Shown: positions 6,468 through 14,278 of the stretch, in pieces
Position numbering within the stretch: position 1 is the stretch's first letter
Layout of the letters: every line of letters starts with the position of its first letter
Assembly: GCA_964493475.1 (NCBI GenBank)
Contig: CAZBNS010000031.1
Location: 1-16,879, forward strand
Source: CALXSC01 sp964493475
GTDB taxonomy: Bacteria > Pseudomonadota > Alphaproteobacteria > Rickettsiales > UBA1997
Direction of reading: 5' to 3'
Length of the DNA stretch: 16,879 nt
Program-made: the position numbers and the translations under genes
The notes under the pieces: generated by a model
The model's database searches: none
What the model saw: only the letters and a program-made list of their open reading frames with translations
What the model was told of the DNA's origin: nothing

Positions 6468-6910
6468 TCTATTTCACCTCTTGACACAAATACGTATATT
6501 ATTCCACATGATACGATCGTGATCAACAATACCATAATCATGCCCTGCCATGCTTCGGGCATAAAATAGATAATAAAACCATTAAGTCCAATACCAATAA
6601 CTGCAGGAATGCGCGTACTTCCAGTGTTGAACCAGATCAGCAACGCTGGGATCCCAAACAACACTCCATAGAATATGGCTTCCCCTAAGGCATCAATATA
6701 AGGCTGCATTGCGTTTGCCTCTATCCAAACCAAACTTTCCAATGACATGTTTTCCGTAACATTTGATAGGATGTTTTGATAAAGGCCATCATTCGGAACC
6801 TCTATTGTAGCAACCGCGGTTGGTCGAGCTGTTACATTGTCAGCAGCAGCGCCTCCGCTCAATACAATTAGCGTGATAAAAATTAATAGAATTGGAATCC
6901 TGATCTTCAT
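6464..6910 (-). CDS. Secreted-type protein with three C-terminal TM helices (148 aa)
   Basis: 148 aa from the ATG at 6910, chosen because it forms an ATGA overlap with the previous stop and is immediately followed by a signal-peptide-like start (MKIRIPILLIFITLIVLSGG). After likely cleavage near residue 23 there is an external stretch of about 50 residues with three N-glycosylation sequons (NVT, NVT, NMS). Three TM segments follow, at about 76-96, 101-118 and 122-142. Not recognised. This 'signal peptide, short ectodomain, multi-pass tail' layout recurs in the PKD protein and the 237-aa protein. Confidence 0.8.
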   Translation of the reverse strand: MKIRIPILLIFITLIVLSGGAAADNVTARPTAVATIEVPNDGLYQNILSNVTENMSLESLVWIEANAMQPYIDALGEAIFYGVLFGIPALLIWFNTGSTRIPAVIGIGLNGFIIYFMPEAWQGMIMVLLITIVSCGIIYVFVSRGEID

Positions 6911-7401
6911 TTGATCGGGGCGCCAAAATCGCCCGTGGGTTGATAATTTAGAATATAATTCGCGAGATACTGAGACCATGCCTGATTGCCCTCAGCATCA
7001 GTATACTCATCTACAGGGGGCGTTGCCGGTTCCTTTCCGCCAATGATTTCCCCTATGTTTTTAATAATATCTGTGATGATGTTGCCCTCTCCATCTTTAA
7101 GATCATTGTCCGTTTGTTTACTGACAAATTTAATTAATTTTTCATCAGCACCAAATACAACAGACATCTCAGACAGTTTTTCAGTTGGATTTTTTTCAGA
7201 GTCGGCCCGAATTGACCCAACTGATTCCGAATAATCGTACCAAACTATAGGAGTTCCGGATATTTTCTCAAGAATGCTCTCCTTGACATCGAGTGTTGGT
7301 ATTGCAGTAGCGGACCCCACGATCAAGGCAAATCCAACTAAACACACACACAACAGCGTTATTATGATATATGTTCTCATAAAAAAGTATTTAGTTGCCA
7401 T
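6907..7401 (-). CDS. Secreted or N-anchored protein of unknown function (164 aa)
   Basis: 164 aa. The start at 7401 follows an AAGGT site and lies 12 bases past the previous stop; an in-frame ATG at residue 8 is possible. A hydrophobic segment (about 10-33, ending SATAIP) could be a signal peptide or an uncleaved anchor. The rest is soluble and acidic, with a helical central part and a stretch of G/I/E residues (IIKNIGEIIGG). Not recognised. Its position among virion-type membrane proteins suggests an exposed structural or accessory protein. Confidence 0.8.
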   Translation of the reverse strand: MATKYFFMRTYIIITLLCVCLVGFALIVGSATAIPTLDVKESILEKISGTPIVWYDYSESVGSIRADSEKNPTEKLSEMSVVFGADEKLIKFVSKQTDNDLKDGEGNIITDIIKNIGEIIGGKEPATPPVDEYTDAEGNQAWSQYLANYILNYQPTGDFGAPIK

Positions 7402-7413
7402 GTGTAATATACC

Positions 7414-7773
7414 TTACCTAGGTTTCGGCCTATTCAGGATCCACGTAACCACATCCCATATATACACGATGTAAATGACTCCCTGAATACTCCAGGCAAT
7501 AACGGGCGGCACTCCAATGGATACTAATAAAATGGCTAGTAATATAACTGATCCTAATGATGTCAGTAGGACGTTCACAACAGTCCCCCCAATTACAGTA
7601 ATTGAGTTCCATGGTGTGTTTAGTGCACTATCTGTAAACGCGGATATCTGATCTGCAGACATCTGAAATGCAACCGTTGGTATGTCCATATCCGGAAATG
7701 TACCAAACGATGTGAATATAGATAGTATTGCTCCGAATATTGCTAAAAATATAAGGATAACATATGATCTCAT
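7414..7773 (-). CDS. Membrane protein with three hydrophobic segments (119 aa)
   Basis: 119 aa. The first hydrophobic segment (about 4-22) resembles a signal peptide, followed by an external stretch of about 35 residues. Two long TM segments follow, about 58-85 and 88-113, with a proline pair between them (VPP) and a basic end (NRPKPR). The ATG overlaps the stop of the PKD protein by one base (TAATG), with AGGTGATAGGT just upstream, so it is translationally coupled to it. Not recognised. Confidence 0.8.
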   Translation of the reverse strand: MRSYVILIFLAIFGAILSIFTSFGTFPDMDIPTVAFQMSADQISAFTDSALNTPWNSITVIGGTVVNVLLTSLGSVILLAILLVSIGVPPVIAWSIQGVIYIVYIWDVVTWILNRPKPR

Positions 7774-9947
7774 TACCTATCACCTGCCATCATGAATAAT
7801 ATTGCCACAATACTGGAAAAGGATAGACAGAGTACCAGTGTTGGCGTACTGATCATTTCCTCGATCTGCCAAAACCAACCTATGGCAAACATTAACCACA
7901 TGAAAAGGCTGGTTGCCATGGCCCCCATAGATACAGTCGCTTTTGTGAACGCAGCTCCAATAGCGAATGTAGCAAATATGGCAATCCATGTTAATATAAT
8001 GGGGGGTATGCCTATATCGATGCGCGGACCGTTAAAGTATATTGGATAGTTTTTTAGATATTGACCCTGAGATGTTGTGGCATTGATAATTACATCAAAT
8101 TCTTTATTATAATAATTTGGGATGCTGAACGTCAAATTAGCAGCATTCGACGGAGCGTGCCAAGAATCTATCAGATCGTTATTGTTGTCGTAAATGTCAA
8201 TAGCGATGTAGCTAGTACTTAGCAACCAATCATTATAGGTTACATGTATCTCCCCATTTGCTGCAATTACTGATGAGGTAATATTTTGTTCCCCTGCAGT
8301 TGAGATAGAGGTAAATGTAAATGTGTATGTTGATATCCCGGGGCCGATATTGTAATATTCAGTTTGGGTTACACTGCCATATGTAACAGATATTTTATAG
8401 CGAGTATTTGGCAAAACCATGAATGTAACTCTGCCCATGCTATCTGTCTGTAATGTTTGCGGAGAACTAGTCAGAGTTTCGCCCATTATGAAATTGTATA
8501 GTTTATTTAACAATTCTATTGATGTTGAAACTTCGACGCCAACACATGTTACAGTTGCATTGGGTAACAGGCTGCCATAATCGTTGTAAACTAACCATGA
8601 ACAGGATATGGGTTCATACTGTGCGCCGTATCCGGACACGACCGCCCCGCCAAGATCAACATTCAGTGTTGTGTCTCCGGTTATCGTTATGGTCTTCGAT
8701 GTTTGCGCATATCCCGTTGCGTTTACGATTACTATGTAGCTAGCCCCATCAATTAGGGGTGCAAAATACGTTACACCACTGTTCGTTATCTTGGTGTCAA
8801 GTGTATATCCCGTGCTGTTTTGCAGAGTCACAGTAGATTCTGCAGATACGATCGTGTTCCCCGAGAGTATATTAACGGTCAATGTTGAACCGTTGTATCT
8901 GACCTGGGTCGTATCATAAGCAATGTATCCATCATTCTGAAAGAGGAATACGCCGTAATTGCCATTTTCGGTAATGGTGTTTATGGGTATTGTTTGAGAT
9001 CCGGATACAATGTCACCAGAGCCGGTAATGGCGATACTGTTTATCAGTGATACGGGGGCATAGGTTGTATCAAGCAGCCAAAATTGCAAACTATAACTAT
9101 TCTCCGAACTGAATGGTGTTATTGAGTAGTTTGCAATAATTTCAGTATCTTCTGATATATAATAGATGGTTTTATCAAGATTTACATATGTATTTCCAAT
9201 AGTTACGGCATTATCCAGAGTGTAAGAGGCACTTCCTCCAGGGCCGTTTGCAGTTGCTGTAACATCATATATACCTGAGATTAGATAGGTGTGGGTCGTT
9301 GTTGAGCTTGTGGTTGTAACTGTTTCGGACCCGTCGCCAAAATCCCACGTCCAATTATTCACCGACCCTCCGGATGATGATGATGCCTGAAAAGATATTT
9401 GTGTATTTACTTCTGCAACTTCGGGGATTACTGTTATAGATATACCGGCTGGCAATGCTGGCAGAATGGTCAGGGATGTATATGCGGGTGTTGTAGTTGT
9501 ACCTAATCGAGACCCATATGCCGAAACAGTGTAAGTTCCGGCAGTGGGATATGCATATCGATTAGGATATACGGGCGATGTTTTCCCATATAGATCTATA
9601 ATACTAAAATCACCATCCCCAAGATCAATAAAAATATATGACTGTCCAGACGTCGTTACAGCATCCCCGCCTGTAAATGCTATACTGAAATTAACATAAT
9701 TATTAATATTCTGGGGATTTGGTGTGGCTGTAATAGAAGATACAGTAACGGGCGTGGTATATGCGATTGCTGANNNNNNNNNNNNNNNNNNNNNNNNNNN
9801 NNNNNNNNNNNNNNNNNNNNNNNNNNNNNNNNNNNNNNNNNNNNNNNNNNNNNNNNNNNNNNNNNNNNNNNNNGCAGAAGCCGGCAATGCAAGAAGTAAT
9901 ATCAGCAGCAGGCTGATTGTTGTGATCTTAATAAATTTCGATATCAT
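7773..9947 (-). CDS. PKD-domain surface protein with C-terminal TM bundle, likely spike or adhesin
   Basis: As scaffolded, 724 aa including 33-34 unknown residues from an N gap. Signal peptide at residues 1-24 (LLLILLLALPAS). The first PKD-like domain is about 66-161 (LGDG, then YAYPTAGTYTVSA). The second is about 170-250 (WDFGDGS, then HTYLISGIYDV). Several Ig/carboxypeptidase-regulatory-like beta domains follow (for example YVNLDKTIYY, STVTLQNSTGY). From about 642 to the end there are three TM helices. Many N-x-S/T sites fit an exported, glycosylated archaeal protein. PKD domains are common in archaeal surface proteins; here the operon context suggests receptor binding. The start overlaps the 770-aa stop (ATGA), with GAGG ten bases upstream. 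The gap is a nominal 100 N, so true length and frame across it are unknown. Confidence 0.85.
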   Translation of the reverse strand: MISKFIKITTISLLLILLLALPASXXXXXXXXXXXXXXXXXXXXXXXXXXXXXXXXXXSAIAYTTPVTVSSITATPNPQNINNYVNFSIAFTGGDAVTTSGQSYIFIDLGDGDFSIIDLYGKTSPVYPNRYAYPTAGTYTVSAYGSRLGTTTTPAYTSLTILPALPAGISITVIPEVAEVNTQISFQASSSSGGSVNNWTWDFGDGSETVTTTSSTTTHTYLISGIYDVTATANGPGGSASYTLDNAVTIGNTYVNLDKTIYYISEDTEIIANYSITPFSSENSYSLQFWLLDTTYAPVSLINSIAITGSGDIVSGSQTIPINTITENGNYGVFLFQNDGYIAYDTTQVRYNGSTLTVNILSGNTIVSAESTVTLQNSTGYTLDTKITNSGVTYFAPLIDGASYIVIVNATGYAQTSKTITITGDTTLNVDLGGAVVSGYGAQYEPISCSWLVYNDYGSLLPNATVTCVGVEVSTSIELLNKLYNFIMGETLTSSPQTLQTDSMGRVTFMVLPNTRYKISVTYGSVTQTEYYNIGPGISTYTFTFTSISTAGEQNITSSVIAANGEIHVTYNDWLLSTSYIAIDIYDNNNDLIDSWHAPSNAANLTFSIPNYYNKEFDVIINATTSQGQYLKNYPIYFNGPRIDIGIPPIILTWIAIFATFAIGAAFTKATVSMGAMATSLFMWLMFAIGWFWQIEEMISTPTLVLCLSFSSIVAILFMMAGDR
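9774..9873. other. 100-N scaffold gap
   Basis: Exactly 100 undetermined bases, the conventional placeholder for a gap of unknown size. It falls just after the signal peptide of the PKD protein, so one or more N-terminal domains may be missing or collapsed. Because 100 is not a multiple of three, the apparently open frame across it is not evidence of continuity. Confidence 0.99.
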
Positions 9948-12256
9948 TTTCGTTTCCTCATTGTAAGCAAATCGTTAACGGATTTTGATTTTGATTTTCG
10001 GCGTTTTCCAAATAGATCTTTGGCAGTTGGTAAATAATTGGATATGAGCCTATATTCACCAGTATTTCGGGAGGGACGTCGTTTTCGTTTCCTGGATGTT
10101 TTTTCAGAGTCGGGAAGATCTGGGAGTTTCCGTGTACGTATCGAGAAATCATTTGCGCCAGGGTATTGATAATTATATGGGAAATCCATACGAATTGAGT
10201 TCATTTCACGATAAATGTTCTCTTCTTTATTGATATCTTCCTCTTCTTTTCTATATTGCGATCGTCCCGGAGTTTCGAATATGGTGATCTCCGGTGTAAA
10301 TCGCTCGAATTCACGATCTATATTTATTTCCGGCATGTTGGAATACGCATATGATTCCGCTGTTCTAACCCGCACAGATTGCGGGGTCTTCGTAATGTCG
10401 ATCGATTCTAATGTATTGATATCAGATGTTCGTGTTGATGGTTGCAGACTGAATCCTTCTGATTGTTTACTGACGATCTTTTTTTTCGTGCCGTCACGCT
10501 CTCTCCATGCACGATATAAATCTGCATAGTCGTCGATTGGTACATTTATATCGGATGTTGTCGTAACTTGGGATGGTTGTGCTGTCATGGTTTTAGATGG
10601 AGTTCTGATCGTGGCGCCAATCGCGGCCCCTGCTGATGCTAATTTCATTGCTACTGTTGCGGCCTGTTCGGTCGATAATGTGGCAATGCCTCCCCCTCCC
10701 GAAGCGAATCCTCGGCCGCTAGTAGAGATAAATGTTTCAGCAGTTTTCCCTCCGCCTGCCTGGAATATTCTTGGCAGCGCTAAACCTCCGGTGGTTGCTA
10801 TACCTTTTGTCACTATCCCGCCAACACCAGCAGTTGCTAATCCAAACGCCGCCGATGTAAGTATTCCCGGGTCGTTATATTTTAGCTGGCCATCTTTGGA
10901 GCTGATCATCCCCTCAGAAAAATATACTCTGGATTTTTCTAAATCCTGTCCAACTGCAATATATCCACTCCCGATAGTTTTCATTATTGGGCTTGCTGCC
11001 GTGGTAATCGAAATTGTAGGGGTGAGCTGTTCGGTGCGCTGTGCATAGGTTGCGCCGGCAATGCCAATATTTAGTATTGCCTTTCCAGTATCAATAAGCC
11101 CAATATTGCGGGCCCGTAACGATGCATCTAATTCTGTTTCGGTATCATTTGGAGATTTTTGTATGGTTTTTGCAACCGTTGCGAATGCCCCAAAAGATTT
11201 TCCCACGTCCATTCCTGGAAGCTGAGATATGGATGCTAGTTTTGGATCTTCTGATACTATTTTTTGTTTATCAACTAAGAACGCAGGGATTGCTGTTGTT
11301 GCTGCTTTTGCGGCTCCGGTGACAAAAGTAGCGAAACCTAATGCTGCAGATTTCCCAATGTCAAAACTACTGGGTTTTGTTTTTTGGGCTTGGTATTGAG
11401 TCGGCGTCGAAAGGGGTACAGGCTGATCTTGTGTTGTCGTTGAATCTTCGGTATATTTTGGTGTGATTTGAGATTGTGTGTATGATATGGGTTTTGTGTC
11501 CTGAGATACGATCCCTTTTGATTGAGCTGTAAGTAATGCCGAATTATATCGAGACACTTGCTGGGATAACATACCAGAGATACGGTTATATTCTTCGGCT
11601 GTGCCCATTATATCGGATTCGAGTTTGGCTTGTGAGGCTGGGTCGGCGGCGTTGTATTGAGATACTAGTATATTATACCGCTGTTCGACGCGTGTTAATA
11701 AATTTTTTGTAGATTCCACATCAGAAGATGATTTCATTACTGATGCATATTCGGTAGTTTTACGGTATGCAAATGGATCATCTATTTTTTCCCCGGTATA
11801 TTTTATGCCTTCTGTGCTTTTAGGCACAACCCCGCTTAATTTTGATGATTCAACATATGCATTGTATTTTAATGCCTGTCTAGATACAATGTCATGTAAT
11901 TTATTATAATCAGATACAGTCTGAGATATTTCAGATTCAAGTTTCGCGCGCTGTTTTTCGTCAGATGTTGCGTTATATTTTTCAACTAATTCATTATATT
12001 TTTTTCCTGTTTGTGCGAGATCGCTCTGCGCGCGGTTAAATTGGTCTGCTTCTGTGCTTATTTGTTGATATGATTTTGTTTGAGCTGCTTCTTTTTCGAC
12101 GGTTTCGTCACGGCGAAGGTTATCATTTCTCTCTTCCTGAGATCTTCGAATTTCTCGTAACCGCTGAACCTGTTCTTGCACCGCCATATTTACTCGAGGG
12201 GGGCGAGCTTGAGTTGTTATTGTGGGTTTACTAGTTATACGCGTAGGTGTCGGCAT
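9944..12256 (-). CDS. Large coiled-coil/glycine-rich protein with internal duplication (770 aa)
   Basis: 770 aa, no recognised family. Residues 24-270 are Q/E/K-rich and coiled-coil-like. They contain two similar units, about 87-158 and 194-265, sharing Y-N-x-L-V-x-x-Y-N-A, K-L-E-S-[ED]-I, Y-N-[KR] and G-[IV]-V in the same order. Residues 295-570 hold several A/G-rich weakly hydrophobic helices (for example AALGFATFVTGAAKAATTA). From about 570 the chain is polar, becoming strongly basic and ending KSVNDLLTMRKRK. It is the first gene of the long structural operon. Its length, coils and amphipathic segments fit an internal scaffold-like or membrane-associated virion protein, but no homology supports this. 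No Shine-Dalgarno is seen; the ATG lies about six bases after the predicted transcription start. Confidence 0.85.
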   Translation of the reverse strand: MPTPTRITSKPTITTQARPPRVNMAVQEQVQRLREIRRSQEERNDNLRRDETVEKEAAQTKSYQQISTEADQFNRAQSDLAQTGKKYNELVEKYNATSDEKQRAKLESEISQTVSDYNKLHDIVSRQALKYNAYVESSKLSGVVPKSTEGIKYTGEKIDDPFAYRKTTEYASVMKSSSDVESTKNLLTRVEQRYNILVSQYNAADPASQAKLESDIMGTAEEYNRISGMLSQQVSRYNSALLTAQSKGIVSQDTKPISYTQSQITPKYTEDSTTTQDQPVPLSTPTQYQAQKTKPSSFDIGKSAALGFATFVTGAAKAATTAIPAFLVDKQKIVSEDPKLASISQLPGMDVGKSFGAFATVAKTIQKSPNDTETELDASLRARNIGLIDTGKAILNIGIAGATYAQRTEQLTPTISITTAASPIMKTIGSGYIAVGQDLEKSRVYFSEGMISSKDGQLKYNDPGILTSAAFGLATAGVGGIVTKGIATTGGLALPRIFQAGGGKTAETFISTSGRGFASGGGGIATLSTEQAATVAMKLASAGAAIGATIRTPSKTMTAQPSQVTTTSDINVPIDDYADLYRAWRERDGTKKKIVSKQSEGFSLQPSTRTSDINTLESIDITKTPQSVRVRTAESYAYSNMPEINIDREFERFTPEITIFETPGRSQYRKEEEDINKEENIYREMNSIRMDFPYNYQYPGANDFSIRTRKLPDLPDSEKTSRKRKRRPSRNTGEYRLISNYLPTAKDLFGKRRKSKSKSVNDLLTMRKRK

Positions 12257-12280
12257 TTGATTTTGTATATGTTGGCATAA

Positions 12281-12294
12281 GATATATTATATAT
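12281..12294 (-). promoter_or_regulatory. TATA box of the long structural operon
   Basis: The minus strand reads ATATATAATATATC centred about 32 bases before the ATG at 12256, predicting initiation near 12262 and a nearly leaderless mRNA. A second TATA-like AAATATATC with an ACGAAA BRE-like sequence before it lies near 12322-12335 and could be an alternative promoter. Both lie in the 88-base gap after the HTH gene. Confidence 0.55.
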
Positions 12295-12344
12295 GGTATA
12301 ATGTCTCTGGTGATTTCTGAGATATATTTTTCGTTTTTGGTCAC

Positions 12345-12737
12345 CTAAACCACTCCCTTAATGACCGTTGTAATTTCATTATTGGATTTTTCCATTTCAT
12401 CTTGAATAATTTTCCGTACAATCGTATTTGATACACATAACATTCTTGCGATCTGATTATAAGACATACCTTTTTTATATAATTTAACAAGATATGGGGG
12501 GTTTGATAAAATAATATTTGCTTCGCATTTTTTTATTATATTGGGGGATAGAACGTACCTAATATTCGGTTGTCGAGATACCCTGATAATAATATTTCGA
12601 GTAGTATACCACAAAAAACCATGCCAATGAAAGGAGGATTTACATGCATTGTGGGCTTCTTTCAAAATTTTTGCGGGCCACTCTCCGGATCCATATATAT
12701 TATAGATATAGATGATTTCTTCAGTTAAGTAGTTCAT
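12345..12737 (-). CDS. HTH DNA-binding protein (130 aa), possible regulator
   Basis: 130 aa. Residues about 82-112 (LVKLYKKGMSYNQIARMLCVS, then a recognition-helix-like TIVRKIIQDE) have the pattern of a homeodomain-like helix-turn-helix of the resolvase/transposase type. The N-terminal 80 residues are aromatic-rich and not recognised; no catalytic serine or DDE set is visible, so it is more likely a transcription factor than a recombinase. It starts one base after the stop of the zinc-cluster gene. It lies immediately upstream of the structural operon promoter, which it may control. Codon use is AT-rich like its neighbours. Confidence 0.75.
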   Translation of the reverse strand: MNYLTEEIIYIYNIYGSGEWPAKILKEAHNACKSSFHWHGFLWYTTRNIIIRVSRQPNIRYVLSPNIIKKCEANIILSNPPYLVKLYKKGMSYNQIARMLCVSNTIVRKIIQDEMEKSNNEITTVIKGVV

Positions 12738-12738
12738 G

Positions 12739-13131
12739 TCACGGTATTTTTTGATTTTTCTTTTTGCGTATTTTAGCGTACCGTTTCAACCATTTCATTA
12801 CATAATGATTATCTGTATTTAATTTATAGATGTAATTACCTGGGTGTTCAGACTTTTTTACTAATATGCACACTCCAAAATTGGTTAATTTTAGCGCGTC
12901 CGATCCTGATATTTGTAATGATGATGGTTTCCAGGTTAAATCGGCATCCGCGTATCGACACACTTTGCTCACTAAACTCTGAATATTAGTGGGTAGTTTA
13001 TGTTTTTTTGGGATATGTCGCAATGCATGCCGGCGCTCACACATATCACAGTTTGGATATCTCGAACAGTCCCAACATAATTTATCGGTTGAACGTCGTA
13101 GTTTCATTAATATACTAATGGGACTCTGCAT
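12739..13131 (-). CDS. Small protein with Cys4 zinc cluster (130 aa)
   Basis: 130 aa. CWDCSRYPNCDMC at residues 19-31 is a C-x2-C-x5-C-x2-C cluster, followed by H35, consistent with zinc binding. The remainder is basic, with a K-rich end (KRYAKIRKKKNQK). An internal ATG (residue 9) is an alternative start. A TATA-like element on the minus strand near 13160-13172 would place initiation about 11 bases before the first ATG. It forms an operon with the HTH gene. A DNA- or RNA-binding regulatory role is likely from composition; the exact family is not recognised. Confidence 0.75.
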   Translation of the reverse strand: MQSPISILMKLRRSTDKLCWDCSRYPNCDMCERRHALRHIPKKHKLPTNIQSLVSKVCRYADADLTWKPSSLQISGSDALKLTNFGVCILVKKSEHPGNYIYKLNTDNHYVMKWLKRYAKIRKKKNQKIP

Positions 13132-13157
13132 ATTCCAATTAATATTTCTTATTGTAC

Positions 13158-13202
13158 AATATACTATATATTATTTTTGGAGAGTGGTAGGTTATATAAT
13201 TG
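13158..13202. promoter_or_regulatory. Divergent promoter region
   Basis: The 105-base gap between the zinc-cluster gene (minus) and the 237-aa PKD gene (plus) holds two TATA-like elements. ATATATAG on the minus strand lies near 13164-13171, and TTATATAATT on the plus strand at 13192-13201. The plus start also has GGATAGGT six bases before its ATG. Each TATA is at a suitable distance from its gene. Confidence 0.55.
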
Positions 13203-13236
13203 ATTACAACATATTTTGATATAGGATAGGTAAAAA

Positions 13237-13950
13237 ATGAAATCACGTTATCTTTTATTATTTGTAATTTTTACAACGATGATTCTTTGCGGCTGCGCTT
13301 CCGCCGAGAATGTCACATCATCTGTTGTAGATAACTGTAATATTTATGCAGGATCTAATGAATTCCCCATTGCTCCAGCAGCTGAAATTGATGCAACATC
13401 TGTAGCATCGAATATTGCGTCTGAAAACGCTTTAATTCGCATTGCACATATTAGTGTTGATAGTATTGGTAGTACACAGGAAAAACAAATTACTGCAATA
13501 ATTCATGGATCTACCGCGTCTTTAGGAGAATCCAATATCTATGTTGATTATGATACTGGATATTTAATCGATTATGGAGATGGTGAATCCCTTGATCAAA
13601 ATCCTCTGACGATTTATTTGAGCCATACCTACCCATATGCAACCAGTTATACCATAGTGTTGACTGTTTCGAATTATCTCGCAGGAGCCATAAGCGAATC
13701 GTTTGTGTTTGGACAAACATACGGAGGTTATCAAACATATTCGGGTGATTTCATTCCAATTATTGCATTATTTGCCATAATTCCGTTAATATTCTTGATA
13801 TCAATGATTTACTTACTCTTAAATGGTAGTGTGGACATTAATATCTTAATCCCGGCCGTGGTAATGATAATCGTTGCTATTGTATTGATAATGGTTTTTG
13901 TAATGATTGGCGGGGTTGTTGATAACGCGACGGCTAATTTCTTCAAATAA
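13237..13950 (+). CDS. PKD-domain membrane protein with two C-terminal TM helices (237 aa)
   Basis: 237 aa. Signal peptide at residues 1-23 (LLLFVIFTTMILCGCASA); the cysteine-containing LCGCAS could be a lipobox-like site but is not decisive. The ectodomain, about 24-170, contains one PKD-like fold: GYLIDYGDGES at about 108-118, then SHTYPYATSYTIVLTVS at 129-145. Two TM helices follow, about 172-196 and 202-227, with a short polar turn. This is the only structural-type gene transcribed to the right. Its layout is a small version of the 724-aa PKD protein, so it may be a second envelope spike component. A T7 run follows its stop. Confidence 0.85.
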   Translation: MKSRYLLLFVIFTTMILCGCASAENVTSSVVDNCNIYAGSNEFPIAPAAEIDATSVASNIASENALIRIAHISVDSIGSTQEKQITAIIHGSTASLGESNIYVDYDTGYLIDYGDGESLDQNPLTIYLSHTYPYATSYTIVLTVSNYLAGAISESFVFGQTYGGYQTYSGDFIPIIALFAIIPLIFLISMIYLLLNGSVDINILIPAVVMIIVAIVLIMVFVMIGGVVDNATANFFK

Positions 13951-13952
13951 TC

Positions 13953-13959
13953 TTTTTTT
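13953..13959 (+). terminator. T7 terminator after the 237-aa PKD gene
   Basis: Seven T start three bases after the TAA stop. This is a typical archaeal oligo-T terminator position. Confidence 0.5.
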
Positions 13960-13985
13960 AACTAAAATATATTTATAGGATGAAA

Positions 13986-14001
13986 ACATATAATTATATG
14001 T
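13986..14001. repeat. 16-base perfect palindrome
   Basis: ACATATAATTATATGT is its own reverse complement. It lies in the 332-base stretch (13951-14282) without a confident intact gene. A TATA-like AAATATATTTATAG precedes it at about 13965-13978. It may be an operator or replication/recombination site, though AT-rich palindromes also arise by chance. Apart from this, the hairpins at 14084-14119 and 14240-14254 and the GLUG fragment, I see nothing in the stretch. Confidence 0.45.
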
Positions 14002-14083
14002 CACAATATAACCATTTTTGAGTGGTTTAGGATAAAGTCAGCTGTTTGCACAGAATTGAATCAACATGATCCTCAGTTGGTAT

Positions 14084-14119
14084 TGTGATATATTATTACG
14101 TTTAAGTTGGCATATCACA
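14084..14119. repeat. Inverted repeat, 8-base stem with 20-base loop
   Basis: TGTGATAT at 14084-14091 and ATATCACA at 14112-14119 are exact reverse complements. It could be a structured RNA element or a binding site upstream of the RT operon. It has no oligo-T tail, so it is not an obvious terminator. Confidence 0.35.
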
Positions 14120-14138
14120 TGCTCCTTACTACGTTTTC

Positions 14139-14238
14139 TTGTTACTCTCGACAGAGATTGTAATTATATCTGTTACTAGCAGCAACAACGTGGGAGGCAT
14201 TGCCGGCTACGGGGCGAACACGAACAGCTCAGCCGCCT
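14139..14238 (+). pseudogene. Internal fragment of a GLUG-like repeat surface protein
   Basis: Read in the frame of 14139, the stretch ends SSNNVGGIAGYGANTNSSAA, the glycine pattern of a GLUG-like repeat (NVGGIAGYG). It is visibly richer in G+C than the surrounding AT-rich DNA. It has no credible start codon, signal peptide or promoter, and runs without a stop into the following unrelated ORF, so it is a fragment and not a gene. Its last 20 bases (14219-14238) are the reverse complement of the window's last 20. The left boundary of the fragment is uncertain, between about 14139 and 14175. Confidence 0.6.
14219..14238 (+). repeat. Inverted repeat, left copy (20 bases or more)
   Basis: CACGAACAGCTCAGCCGCCT is exactly repeated in reverse complement at 16860-16879. 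Both copies are read in the same frame as T-N-S-S-A-A of a GLUG-like protein. The rightward boundary is sharp: C follows here, T follows in the other copy. The leftward extent cannot be judged because the other copy ends with the window. Confidence 0.85.
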
Positions 14239-14239
14239 C

Positions 14240-14254
14240 ACCCCTTATTGGGGT
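14240..14254 (+). other. Short GC-rich hairpin before the RT operon
   Basis: ACCCC and GGGGT form a five-base stem with a TTATT loop, followed by CTATTTTATT. It starts two bases after the GLUG repeat boundary. It may act as a terminator for transcription entering from the left; group IIC introns are known to insert next to such hairpins, but no intron is seen here. Confidence 0.4.
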
Positions 14255-14256
14255 CT

Positions 14257-14278
14257 ATTTTATTATAATTATTTATAG
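14257..14278 (+). promoter_or_regulatory. Candidate TATA region of the RT operon
   Basis: A continuous A/T stretch containing TTTATTATAATT and TTTATAG lies just before the possible ATG codons at 14283 and 14295. If the first element is used, initiation near 14290 would give a leaderless mRNA starting at ATG 14295. No Shine-Dalgarno sequence is present. Confidence 0.35.

Noticed and set aside
3546..7773. Type IV pilus or archaellum operon
   Set aside because: The A24 peptidase would fit, but there is no PilB/FlaI-type secretion ATPase or TadC/FlaJ-type platform protein. The ATPase present is of a different P-loop type, and the small proteins have two or more TM helices instead of pilin architecture.
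12345..12737. Site-specific recombinase that could invert the right-hand segment
   Set aside because: Only a helix-turn-helix is visible. I see no resolvase catalytic serine region, no tyrosine recombinase R-H-R-Y set, and the protein is too short.
12345..14034. 12-base match GAGTGGTTTAGG between the HTH gene end (minus) and 14022-14033 (plus)
   Set aside because: Exact 12-mers are expected several times by chance when both strands of a 17-kb AT-biased sequence are compared, and the flanks do not match.
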